A DNA stretch of 7,698 nt from Kiritimatiellia bacterium (GCA_017457555.1 JAFTHG010000242.1:1-7698); one strand, 5' to 3'; counted from the stretch's first letter, positions 1 through 6,519 are shown. Notes: a model not told the origin generated them from the letters alone. Program-made: numbers and translations.

Positions 1-174
1 ATTGGGGACGAGCTTGTCGAGTCAAGGAGCAAAGCGACTGGCAAAAGGGTGCGGTGCTCACTCCGTCCGAGACAGAGTTAAATCGCCCCTGCCAAGCATG
101 TGGGTGGCTGCGCAACAGGGCGAGGTTTGGTGCGGGATGCGCTTTGGATGAGGTGCCCTTTGCCCTAAGAAGCG
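1..174. other. Left-edge region, coding status unclear
   Basis: No gene can be firmly called here. All three plus-strand frames are open from the left edge for some distance: frame 1 to a TAA at 79-81, frame 2 to a TGA at 149-151, and frame 3 to a TGA at 231-233 inside the repeat array. The frame-3 product would be about 76 residues with a Cys pair (PCQACGW) and a tail (SFIETANQFH) encoded by repeat units. It has no recognisable domain and no visible start. It could be the 3' end of a gene entering from the left, or GC-rich non-coding DNA that lacks stops by chance. No promoter or RNA gene was recognised. Confidence 0.3.
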
Positions 175-400
175 AATCAGTTTCATTGAAACCGCAAATC
201 AGTTTCATTGAAACCGCAAATCAGTTTCATTGAAACCGCAAATCAGTTTCATTGAAATTGAAAATCAGTTTCATTGAAATTGAAAATCAGTTTGGCTGAA
301 ACTGAAAGTCCGTTTGGCTGAAACTGAAAGTCCGTTTGGCTGAAACTGAAAGTCCGTTTGGCTGAAACCGCAAGTCAGTTTGGCTGAAACTGAAAGTCGG
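175..400. repeat. 22-bp tandem repeat array, 10 units plus a 6-bp remnant
   Basis: Ten head-to-tail units of exactly 22 bp start at 175, 197, 219, 241, 263, 285, 307, 329, 351 and 373. A 6-bp start of an eleventh unit (AGTCGG) ends at 400. Units 1-3 are identical: AATCAG, then TTTCATTGAA, then ACCGCA. Units 4-5 change only the last third to ATTGAA. Units 6-10 replace CATT by GGCT in the middle. Units 7-9 begin AGTCCG, and unit 9 reverts to the ACCGCA tail. Every unit keeps TTT-N5-AAA, and eight of ten keep GTTT-N5-AAAC. Units 1-3 contain the perfect 13-bp palindrome GTTTCATTGAAAC. Each unit has at least one plus-strand TGA, and the period is 1 modulo 3, so no plus frame stays open. There are no unique spacers, so this is not CRISPR. 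Its function is unknown; iteron-like, protein-binding and inert minisatellite roles are all possible. Confidence 0.95.
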
Positions 401-575
401 TCAAGGCGTAAGGGTGTCTGGACGTGGGGCGGATTGTGGCGTGGTCAGGGGCTTTTCTGCTATAGATGATGGTGTCGTCCTTGCCTGCTTGGGGAGGTTT
501 TGGGCTGTTTTTGGATAGAAATGTCGTGCTTTTGCGGTTCGTGGGGCGGTTAAAGCCGCAGATGGGGGCTTTTTT
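401..575. other. G-rich intergenic region between repeat array and gpmI promoter
   Basis: No credible gene lies here. A short open frame beginning at 466 runs through the gpmI promoter and ribosome-binding site and has no protein-like features. The stretch is strongly G-biased on the plus strand. At 448-470 there is an extended -10-like sequence (TGC-TATAGAT) preceded by GGGGCTTTT, resembling the arrangement directly upstream of gpmI. At 552-572 the sequence AAAGCC-N9-GGCTTT could form a 6-bp hairpin followed by four more T residues, a weak candidate terminator that insulates gpmI from upstream transcription. Confidence 0.5.
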
Positions 576-584
576 TGCTACAAT
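576..584 (+). promoter_or_regulatory. Probable extended -10 promoter for gpmI
   Basis: TGC-TACAAT matches the extended -10 pattern TGn-TATAAT with one mismatch. No convincing -35 hexamer lies 16-18 bp upstream, which is usual for extended -10 promoters. A run of seven T residues ends at the first base of the motif. Transcription would begin near 590-592, giving a leader of about 26 nt before the gpmI start codon. The assignment rests on sequence match and position only. Confidence 0.55.
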
Positions 585-601
585 AGATGCGATTATTTTT
601 C

Positions 602-610
602 AGAAAGGAA
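602..610 (+). promoter_or_regulatory. Ribosome-binding site of gpmI
   Basis: AGAAAGGAA is a Shine-Dalgarno-like stretch six bases before the ATG at 617. It decides the start: an in-frame ATG at 587 would place ten extra residues ahead of the conserved N-terminus and lies at or before the predicted transcription start. Confidence 0.75.
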
Positions 611-616
611 ACTATT

Positions 617-2176
617 ATGTCAAAGCGTCCTGTTTGTTTGATTATTCGTGATGGCTGGGGAATGAATCCCCGTTTTGATGGCAACTCGGTGTTCAGTGCC
701 AAGACGCCTGTGATTGATGCCTTGCGGACGCGTTATCCGTGGTGCCGTATTGAGTGCTCGGGTGAAGAAGTCGGCTTGCCGGATGGTTATCAGGGGTCCT
801 CTGAAGTGGGTCACCTGAATATGGGTGCCGGGCGCATCGTTGAGCAGGAATTGAAGCGTATTGACGATGGTTTGAAGAGCGGCGAACTCTTCCAGAGCGA
901 GAAGTGGGAAGCGTTGATTGCGAACTGGAAGGCGAATGCTTCGCAGTTGCACTTGATGGGGTTGTTGCAGGATGAGGGCGTCCATGCTCACCAGGAACAT
1001 CTCTTCAAGATTATGAAGCGTGCCCGTCAGGAATATCCGGAAGGCCGCATTGTGTTGCATCCTTTCTTGGATGGTCGTGACACGCCGCCGCGCTCGACGC
1101 TGGAGTATCTCGCCAAGTTGCAGACGGTGATGGCGGAGGTGGGCAACTGCGTGATTGGTACGGCGATGGGCCGCTATTACGGTATGGATCGTTCCAAGAA
1201 CTGGGCGCTCACGTCTGAAGCTTACGAGTGCATCGTGGCGGCCAAGGGCAAGCCGTATGCCAAGGTGGAAGACGCCGTTAAGGATGCATATGACAATTTG
1301 AAGACGCCGGACGGCACGGAGATGACGGATGAGTACATCCCCTGTTGCATCATCGGCGACTACGCCGGCGTTAAGGATGGCGACAGCGTGATGCACACCA
1401 ACTATCGCCAGGACCGTGCTATTCAGTTGACGCAGGCTTTCTTCTGCGATGACTACGCAGGGACACGGTCGGTGCGTCCGGCAGTCACTTTCCTCGGCTT
1501 CACCCGTTATTGGGATGAGTTTGAAGCCTATCTGCTCGGCGCAATGGGCGGCGATGGCGGTATGGATATGCTGCTGGGTGAAGTGGTTTCCAAGGCTGGC
1601 ATCCGCCAGCTCCGCATTGCTGAAACGCAGAAGTTCCGCCACGTGACCTCTTTCTTTAATGGTAAGAGCACCAAGCCTTACGATGGCGAAGATCAGGTGG
1701 ATGTGCCAAGCCGTTTCGATCCGGCCACCTTTGCTTCTCATCCGGAGATGGAAGCCTACAATGTCACGACCGAACTCTTGAAGCGTTTGGAAGACAATCC
1801 GTATGGTTTCATCGTGGTGAACTATGCCAACTGCGACATGGTGGGCCACACAGGTGATTTGGCGGCTGCGACAAAGGCTGTGGAAATCGTGGATGAATGC
1901 GTGGGTAAGGTGGTGGAGCGTCTGCTCGAACTTGACGCCCACATTCTCATCACGGCTGACCATGGCAATGCAGAGCAGATGGTGGACTACGTCACCGGTA
2001 TGCCCAAGACCTCGCACACGCTGAACAAGGTGGAGTGCATCTACGTGGCCAAGGATGCCGATAAGCGCACCATGCGCGCCGATGGTAAACTCTCGGATAT
2101 CGCAGTGGCGTGCATTGACCTCCTGGGTCTTGAAAAGCCGGAGCAGATGACCGCCAACAATCTCTTTGTGGACTGA
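617..2176 (+). CDS. gpmI: 2,3-bisphosphoglycerate-independent phosphoglycerate mutase
   Basis: This cytoplasmic enzyme interconverts 3- and 2-phosphoglycerate in glycolysis and gluconeogenesis, using two Mn2+ ions and a phosphoserine intermediate. The 519-residue product matches the usual length of about 510. Family residues are visible in order: metal ligand D12 (RDGWG), nucleophile S62 (SSEVGHLN), the FLDGRDTPP loop, MGRYYGMDR, the substrate arginines in NYRQDRA, D407 and H411 (NCDMVGHTG), D448-H449 (ITADHGNAEQ) and H467 (KTSHTLN). The set parallels D12, S62, D403, H407, D444, H445 and H462 of the Geobacillus enzyme, so an active enzyme is expected. Minor oddities are Ser instead of the usual Asn before the nucleophile, and a glycine-rich GGDGGMD segment at 311-317. 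It is first in a plus-strand gene row, behind an extended -10 promoter and a good ribosome-binding site. Leucine is often encoded by TTG. Confidence 0.97.
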   Translation: MSKRPVCLIIRDGWGMNPRFDGNSVFSAKTPVIDALRTRYPWCRIECSGEEVGLPDGYQGSSEVGHLNMGAGRIVEQELKRIDDGLKSGELFQSEKWEALIANWKANASQLHLMGLLQDEGVHAHQEHLFKIMKRARQEYPEGRIVLHPFLDGRDTPPRSTLEYLAKLQTVMAEVGNCVIGTAMGRYYGMDRSKNWALTSEAYECIVAAKGKPYAKVEDAVKDAYDNLKTPDGTEMTDEYIPCCIIGDYAGVKDGDSVMHTNYRQDRAIQLTQAFFCDDYAGTRSVRPAVTFLGFTRYWDEFEAYLLGAMGGDGGMDMLLGEVVSKAGIRQLRIAETQKFRHVTSFFNGKSTKPYDGEDQVDVPSRFDPATFASHPEMEAYNVTTELLKRLEDNPYGFIVVNYANCDMVGHTGDLAAATKAVEIVDECVGKVVERLLELDAHILITADHGNAEQMVDYVTGMPKTSHTLNKVECIYVAKDADKRTMRADGKLSDIAVACIDLLGLEKPEQMTANNLFVD

Positions 2177-2206
2177 TGTAATCCGTCGACCCAAACGAAT
2201 TCTGTG

Positions 2207-2232
2207 CTGGGCGGCGGTTTTCCGTCGCCCAG
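2207..2232 (+). terminator. Strong GC hairpin between gpmI and the peptidase gene
   Basis: An 11-bp stem (CTGGGCGGCGG at 2207-2217 and CCGTCGCCCAG at 2222-2232, with one G-T wobble) encloses a TTTT loop, 30 bases after the gpmI stop. No T-tract follows, so it is not a canonical intrinsic terminator. It may protect the 3' end of the gpmI message, partly attenuate readthrough, or pause polymerase. It sits 18 bases before the ribosome-binding site of the next gene. The hairpin is clear; its role is inferred. Confidence 0.5.
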
Positions 2233-2250
2233 TCCGTATCACACAACAAC

Positions 2251-2255
2251 AAGGA
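2251..2255 (+). promoter_or_regulatory. Ribosome-binding site of the M24B peptidase gene
   Basis: AAGGA lies eight bases before the ATG at 2264. It favours that start over an in-frame ATG at 2204, which would place the strong hairpin at 2207-2232 inside the coding region and add 20 residues unrelated to the family. Confidence 0.7.
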
Positions 2256-2263
2256 TCTTTCCC

Positions 2264-3343
2264 ATGACTCCTGAGCATTTGAAACGGATTGAGAAGCTGC
2301 AAACCTCCATGGCAGCGGCAAACGTTGATGCCATCTTTCTCTATTCTGCCATCAACCGTCATTACTTCACAGGCCTGACCACCAGCAATGGACTGCTCCT
2401 GATTGAACAGCAAGGCGCACCGGTTTTCTACACCGACTTCCGTTATATTGAAGTGGCCAACCGTGTCTTGAAGGGCATGGAAATCAAGAAGTTCAAGCCC
2501 GCCAAGGAACAGCTCGCAGACTATGCCGCCTGTGCTAAGAATTGGAAAACCATCGGTTATGAAGGCAATCTGACTGTGGCACAGTTCTTGCCGCTTCAGG
2601 AAGCGATGTCCAGTGCCAAGTGGATCAGCATCTCCACGATGGTCTCCGCCTTGCGTTCGATTAAATCCGCAGATGAAATTGACGCCATTCGCCGTTCGGC
2701 GACGGCAAATGACGCTCTCTTTGCCGATTTGATGGATACGTTCAAGGTGGGCATGAGCGAGCTGGAGATGTTGCGTCACTTCCGTATGAAGTTGGCCGCT
2801 CGCGGGCTCTCCGAATCCTTCTCCCCGATTCTCTGCGCCGGCGTGAATGCTGTGGAGTGTCACCACGAACCCGACGCCACCGTGTTACAGCCCAATAGCG
2901 AACTCCTGATTGATATGGGCGTTTTGGTGGATGGGTACTGCTCGGATATGACGCGTACCGTCTTCTTTGGCGAACCGACGGCACGTTTCCGGGAGATTCA
3001 CGATATTGTGTTGCAGGCCAATCAGGCCGCACAGGCAGCCGTAAAGCCCGGTGTGCGCTGTTGCGACATTGATGCCACCGCCCGCAATATCATCAAGGCG
3101 CATGGCTATGGCGACTACTTTGATCACGCCCTCGGACACAGCGTCGGACTGGAAGTCCATGAGCAGCCCTCCTTCTCGGCCACTTGCGAAACGCTTCTGG
3201 AGCCCGGCATGATCATCACTAACGAACCCGGCATTTACATCCCCGGCGATGTGGGCGTCCGCATTGAAGACCTCCTCCTCGTCACTGAAACCGGTTGCGA
3301 AGTGCTCTCTCACACACCTCACGAGATCGTTATTCCATGTTAA
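2264..3343 (+). CDS. M24B family metallopeptidase (aminopeptidase P / Xaa-Pro type)
   Basis: The 359-residue product is a cytoplasmic pita-bread metallopeptidase that likely removes N-terminal residues ahead of proline or cleaves Xaa-Pro dipeptides. An N-terminal creatinase-like domain (about 1-125, including NRHYFTGL and YTDFRYIEVA) precedes the catalytic domain (about 130-355). All five metal ligands of the fold are present: D217 (LLIDMG), D228 (GYCSDMTRT), H292 (LGHSVGLEVHE), E321 (TNEPGIYIPG) and E335 (VRIEDLLLV). The shuttle-type histidine H299 follows H292 by seven residues, as in E. coli PepP. The length fits the short PepP/YqhT-like group rather than the roughly 440-residue E. coli PepP. 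Sequence alone does not separate aminopeptidase P from prolidase, so no symbol is given. It lies 87 bases after gpmI across a hairpin, and its last codons overlap folE by 7 nt. Confidence 0.93.
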   Translation: MTPEHLKRIEKLQTSMAAANVDAIFLYSAINRHYFTGLTTSNGLLLIEQQGAPVFYTDFRYIEVANRVLKGMEIKKFKPAKEQLADYAACAKNWKTIGYEGNLTVAQFLPLQEAMSSAKWISISTMVSALRSIKSADEIDAIRRSATANDALFADLMDTFKVGMSELEMLRHFRMKLAARGLSESFSPILCAGVNAVECHHEPDATVLQPNSELLIDMGVLVDGYCSDMTRTVFFGEPTARFREIHDIVLQANQAAQAAVKPGVRCCDIDATARNIIKAHGYGDYFDHALGHSVGLEVHEQPSFSATCETLLEPGMIITNEPGIYIPGDVGVRIEDLLLVTETGCEVLSHTPHEIVIPC

Positions 3344-3906
3344 AGCACGAACCCAATCAACAGCGCATTGCTTCACTCGTCCGCGAACTCCTGATTGAAT
3401 TAGGCGAAGACCCCGATCGCGAAGGTTTGGTGAAGACGCCTGACCGCGTGGCAAAAGCGATGACCTATTTAACCCAAGGTTATCGCCAGACACCGCAGGA
3501 AGTGCTGAACGGCGCCATCTTTGAATCCACCGCCAATAACATGGTGATTGTGCGCGACATTGAGATTTACTCTCTTTGCGAACACCACCTCCTGCCCTTC
3601 TATGGCCGTTGCCATATCGGTTATATCGCCAATGGCAAGGTGGTGGGATTGAGCAAAGTGGCGCGTATTGTGGACTGCTTTGCACGCCGGTTGCAAATTC
3701 AAGAGCGCTTAACGGAAGACATCGCCCATGCGATTCAAGAAATCACTGGCGCAGAAGGCGTTGGTGTGGTGATGAACTGCGCCCACCTCTGCATGATGAT
3801 GCGCGGCGTTGAGAAGCAGAATGCCGTCACCGTCACCTCCTCCGTCCTCGGTTCTTTCCGGGATGACGCAGGTGTTCGCGCCGAATTTATGAGTCTTGTG
3901 CGCTAA
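3337..3906 (+). CDS. folE: GTP cyclohydrolase I
   Basis: This enzyme converts GTP to 7,8-dihydroneopterin triphosphate, the first step of folate (and possibly queuosine or biopterin) synthesis, and works as a cytoplasmic toroidal decamer. The 189-residue product has the full catalytic core with a short N-terminus. The zinc ligands C81 and H84 (CEHHLLPFYG) and C152 (HLCMMMRGV) keep the 71-residue spacing of C110 and C181 in E. coli FolE. Other signatures are TPDRVAKA, GLSKVARIVD, RRLQIQERLT and the C-terminal SSVLGSFRDD. The start is set at the ATG at 3337, because the longer frame from 3295 lies inside the peptidase gene and adds non-family residues. The ATG overlaps the upstream stop by 7 nt and the Shine-Dalgarno is weak, which suggests translational coupling. 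It is the last gene before an intrinsic terminator. Confidence 0.97.
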   Translation: MLKHEPNQQRIASLVRELLIELGEDPDREGLVKTPDRVAKAMTYLTQGYRQTPQEVLNGAIFESTANNMVIVRDIEIYSLCEHHLLPFYGRCHIGYIANGKVVGLSKVARIVDCFARRLQIQERLTEDIAHAIQEITGAEGVGVVMNCAHLCMMMRGVEKQNAVTVTSSVLGSFRDDAGVRAEFMSLVR

Positions 3907-3930
3907 TTCACACCCGTAGCCATCACTCTG

Positions 3931-3963
3931 CAAGCCGGTCTCGCGCCGGCTTGTATATTTTTT
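3931..3963 (+). terminator. Intrinsic terminator after folE
   Basis: A perfect 8-bp stem (CAAGCCGG at 3931-3938, CCGGCTTG at 3946-3953) with a 7-nt loop is followed by TATATTTTTT. It lies 24 bases after the folE stop and should end transcription of the gpmI-peptidase-folE row. There is no A-run on its left side, so it is not expected to work for the opposing minus-strand genes. Confidence 0.9.
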
Positions 3964-4148
3964 GCACCCATACCTTAATCGCACGCCTTTTACGCCTATC
4001 TCACAGCAGCGCTACTGACTGATTCCCTATCACGCGCGCTTGTTGCTTTACACTGTAAACAAATATCACACACGCCACTTGAAGCAGCTTGCCTATTCTT
4101 GCACGCTTCTCCGATTGACGTGTGGGCTAAGGTGAAATGAAACGCAGT
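3964..4148. other. Convergent intergenic spacer with a 13-bp palindrome
   Basis: This spacer separates the convergent folE and U32 genes. It holds a perfect palindrome, TTTACACTGTAAA (4047-4059, centre at C4053), and an imperfect one at 4004-4017 (CAGCAGCGCTACTG). No convincing intrinsic terminator was found for the minus-strand genes; only a weak 5-bp GAAGC/GCTTC pairing with a long loop lies downstream of the U32 stop. No coding frame or RNA gene was recognised. Confidence 0.45.
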
Positions 4149-6503
4149 TTACAGACGATGTTCGGTGAAGTGCGCGGCCAAGACTTCCGGAGCGTTGCGA
4201 GCTTCCTGCCACGTTTCAACCGGCAGTGCCCGACCTGCCCAAGAGAGGTCAATGCGGAAGTGACCAAAGCCCGCTTGCATCAGTTCACGGAGATGGTTTT
4301 CAGCCGACCAGGGGCGTTCGTCAAAGGTAATCCAGAGCGCCCCCACCTGAACCATTCGCAGACGCTTACCCTCACGGTTAAAGAGGATTTCCCCCTTTGT
4401 GTGAGGACGCGTATAGGCAATAAAGAGCGGCGCATATTGCATAATCAGCACTTCTCTGGGAAGTATCCCCGGAAGTGCTGTGAGATTCGGCAGATTTTCT
4501 TCCGGTCCCGTGACACACCGCGTAATACCACAGGCTTGCAGGCGCGCTTCTGCATCTGGATTGATGGCATACCACGTCCAATCTGCGCTTAATTCCAAGG
4601 CATCGCAATAGGGCGACCACGCTTGCAGACATTGCCACGAGGTGAGATCTGCGCACTCAAACTTCCGAAAGCCTTTGTCAATCAAGGCAGCAATCGTGCC
4701 TGCCAAGGCGTCCATATCATGGCGTCGCAGGGCGACCGGCAAGGCAAACGTAAGACGTTCATACGGCACAGCATCCAACCACGGTTTCACTGTCGCCAAT
4801 GTCGTCGTCGGCGTCAATGCCACGACAACGCTCTCCGGCATTTCATCCCCAAGCACGGACGGGGTCTGTTCAACCACAACTTTGAGCGTGTAGACCGCCT
4901 TTGTTACAGGCGTGCGCGGCGTTTGCGCGGCATCCCATCCAGTCGCTGTCACAGATTTAACAGCGGTTTCAGCCAGATTCCGTGCGCGATCGGCCCAGGC
5001 TCGACGGGTTGCATTCAGTAAACCTGCCGGCAAAAAGAGACCGCCATCATCCAATGTCAGCGTTCGTAAGAAGAAACCATCATCACCCAGACGTGAAAGA
5101 AGTTTGTGCGCGGCTTCTGAGGTTCGTGATGGATCCTTTGCAGGAGTGAGCGTTGCCGGTGTACTGACAGAGACACCATTTCCGGAAAGCGTCAGCGCAT
5201 CGGGGGCAAGCGTCAGCATTAAATCGGCAGGTTTCAACATCCGCAAATCGGTACTTCTCGGTTTGGCCACCGGGAATGCGCGCCGTACCGCCTGCGATGC
5301 AGAGCAGTACACCACAGCTCCCCTCGGGATTTCCCTGACATCCGGTGGCAATGCCACATCCACGCGTGTGCCAGCGGGGAGCGTGAGCGCAGTCTTCCGG
5401 GTACGGTTATCACGCAACTTCAACACAGCAAAGCCTATGGGACGCCCTCCCTCCGGCGGATCGATTTGCAATCCGTCATGCTTTTCAATCGGACGCGCAG
5501 TATCAAAGGTCAGCCACGTGATACCATCCGTATCGCGCAAGACCCGCAACACCCGTCCAATCGGTGCGCCACGATGGCCCACACAGAGCGGATCAATGAT
5601 GGCATCCACAGGCGTTTTGAGCGAATCTGCATAGAGCGTTGTCCACGGACGAGAGAAGATTGTGCGGAGATTTTCGGTCTTTTCGGCCCGCAGAGCAGGC
5701 GTTAACCGGCCATCCAGAAGATGACGATAAAGATCTGTTACAGCGGCCACGTAGAGCGGATTCTTCATCCGACCTTCAATTTTCAAGCTCGCCAGAGGCA
5801 AACGCCGCAACGCATCGCCCGAATCAATCAATGCCAAGTCGCGCATTGAGAAGGGATGCGCCGAAAGGACTTCGTCCGATTCCGGGTTATATTCGCGAAA
5901 GGCCTGACGGCAACAATAGGCGCAACGTCCCCGGTTGCCACTCCGTCCGGTGGTGAGTGACGAGAAAAGACAGAGCCCACTGATACTGTAACAGAGCGCA
6001 CCATGGACAAAGACTTCAATCTCTACACCCGCCTTTTCCCCAATCTCCGCAGCCTCTTCAAGCGTCAGTTCACGCGCTGTCACGATTCGTACAAAGCCCA
6101 GCGCCTTCAATGCCTGCGCCCCTGCCAGCGAGGTACACGCCAACTGCGTCGAAGCATGCAGGGGAATGCCGGGAAACTGCCGGTGGATGCGCGCTGCCAA
6201 TCCGAGATCCTGTACAATCACGCCATCAATCGCCAACCGTTCCAATAGGGCTAATGAGGGCAAGAGCGCCTCCATCTCATGCGCTTCAATAAGCGTATTG
6301 AGCGTCACATAGACCTTCCGGGGGCGTTCAAGATTCCGCGCATAGGCGATAATTTGGGTTAATTCCTCATCAGAAAAGTTTGCAGCATCTGCACGGGCAG
6401 AGAAACGCGAAAGGCCCAAGTAAATCGCATCTGCGCCATAGGTAAAAGCAGCAATTGCGGCATCAAAAGAGCCCGCCGGGGCAAGCAGTTCGGGAAGTTG
6501 CAT
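4149..6503 (-). CDS. U32 family protein (peptidase-like; RlhA/collagenase-like group)
   Basis: The 784-residue product belongs to the U32 family. Several characterised members (RlhA, TrhP, UbiU/V) are iron-sulfur proteins acting in RNA or ubiquinone hydroxylation rather than proteases. The N-terminus (MQLPELLAPAGSFDAAIAA) opens a TIM-barrel-like domain (about 1-300). The U32 signature EVFVHGALCYSISGLCLFS spans 164-182, with C171 and C178, followed by SGNRGRCAYCCR (C194, C197, C198) and KIEGRMK (241-247). Residues 310-410 look like the beta-barrel of larger members. Residues 425-515, with GGLFLPAGLLNATRRAW, resemble the DUF3656-type region. Residues 535-784 form a further C-terminal domain, making it longer than E. 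coli RlhA (about 650). The RDLALID stretch (221-227) has Ala where some relatives have Cys (KDLC). It starts 16 nt after the LRR gene, with only a weak ribosome-binding site. The exact substrate is not predictable. Confidence 0.9.
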   Translation of the reverse strand: MQLPELLAPAGSFDAAIAAFTYGADAIYLGLSRFSARADAANFSDEELTQIIAYARNLERPRKVYVTLNTLIEAHEMEALLPSLALLERLAIDGVIVQDLGLAARIHRQFPGIPLHASTQLACTSLAGAQALKALGFVRIVTARELTLEEAAEIGEKAGVEIEVFVHGALCYSISGLCLFSSLTTGRSGNRGRCAYCCRQAFREYNPESDEVLSAHPFSMRDLALIDSGDALRRLPLASLKIEGRMKNPLYVAAVTDLYRHLLDGRLTPALRAEKTENLRTIFSRPWTTLYADSLKTPVDAIIDPLCVGHRGAPIGRVLRVLRDTDGITWLTFDTARPIEKHDGLQIDPPEGGRPIGFAVLKLRDNRTRKTALTLPAGTRVDVALPPDVREIPRGAVVYCSASQAVRRAFPVAKPRSTDLRMLKPADLMLTLAPDALTLSGNGVSVSTPATLTPAKDPSRTSEAAHKLLSRLGDDGFFLRTLTLDDGGLFLPAGLLNATRRAWADRARNLAETAVKSVTATGWDAAQTPRTPVTKAVYTLKVVVEQTPSVLGDEMPESVVVALTPTTTLATVKPWLDAVPYERLTFALPVALRRHDMDALAGTIAALIDKGFRKFECADLTSWQCLQAWSPYCDALELSADWTWYAINPDAEARLQACGITRCVTGPEENLPNLTALPGILPREVLIMQYAPLFIAYTRPHTKGEILFNREGKRLRMVQVGALWITFDERPWSAENHLRELMQAGFGHFRIDLSWAGRALPVETWQEARNAPEVLAAHFTEHRL

Positions 6504-6519
6504 TCAAGCGTCCAATTTT

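Noticed and set aside
175..400. CRISPR array
   Set aside because: Units are directly adjacent with a 22-bp period and no unique spacers, and no cas gene is present.
175..400. Plasmid iteron origin
   Set aside because: The period and number would fit iterons, but there is no replication initiator gene or AT-rich melting region, and the surroundings are chromosomal housekeeping genes. It is kept only as an analogy.
466..651. A 61-codon plus-strand frame upstream of and overlapping gpmI
   Set aside because: It runs through the promoter, ribosome-binding site and start of gpmI in another frame and shows no protein-like pattern or ribosome-binding site.
620..2866. A 748-codon open frame on the minus strand, antisense to gpmI and the start of the peptidase gene
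   Set aside because: Its codons lie exactly opposite those of gpmI and the peptidase, which share one register. The frame is open because these genes avoid TTA, CTA and TCA codons. The translation has no domain, and the sense proteins have full catalytic motifs.
4131..4150. A stray copy of the 22-bp repeat near the U32 stop (GAAACGCAGTTT)
   Set aside because: Only short GAAAC and CAGTTT words are shared and the spacing is wrong, so this is within chance similarity.
4137..4592. A 151-codon plus-strand frame opposite the U32 gene
   Set aside because: It overlaps the conserved U32 reading frame on the other strand, has no recognisable protein features and no clear ribosome-binding site.
4912..5634. 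A 240-codon plus-strand frame opposite the U32 gene
   Set aside because: It is a Ser/Arg/Ala-rich low-complexity translation typical of an antisense shadow; the minus-strand protein is clearly the real one.
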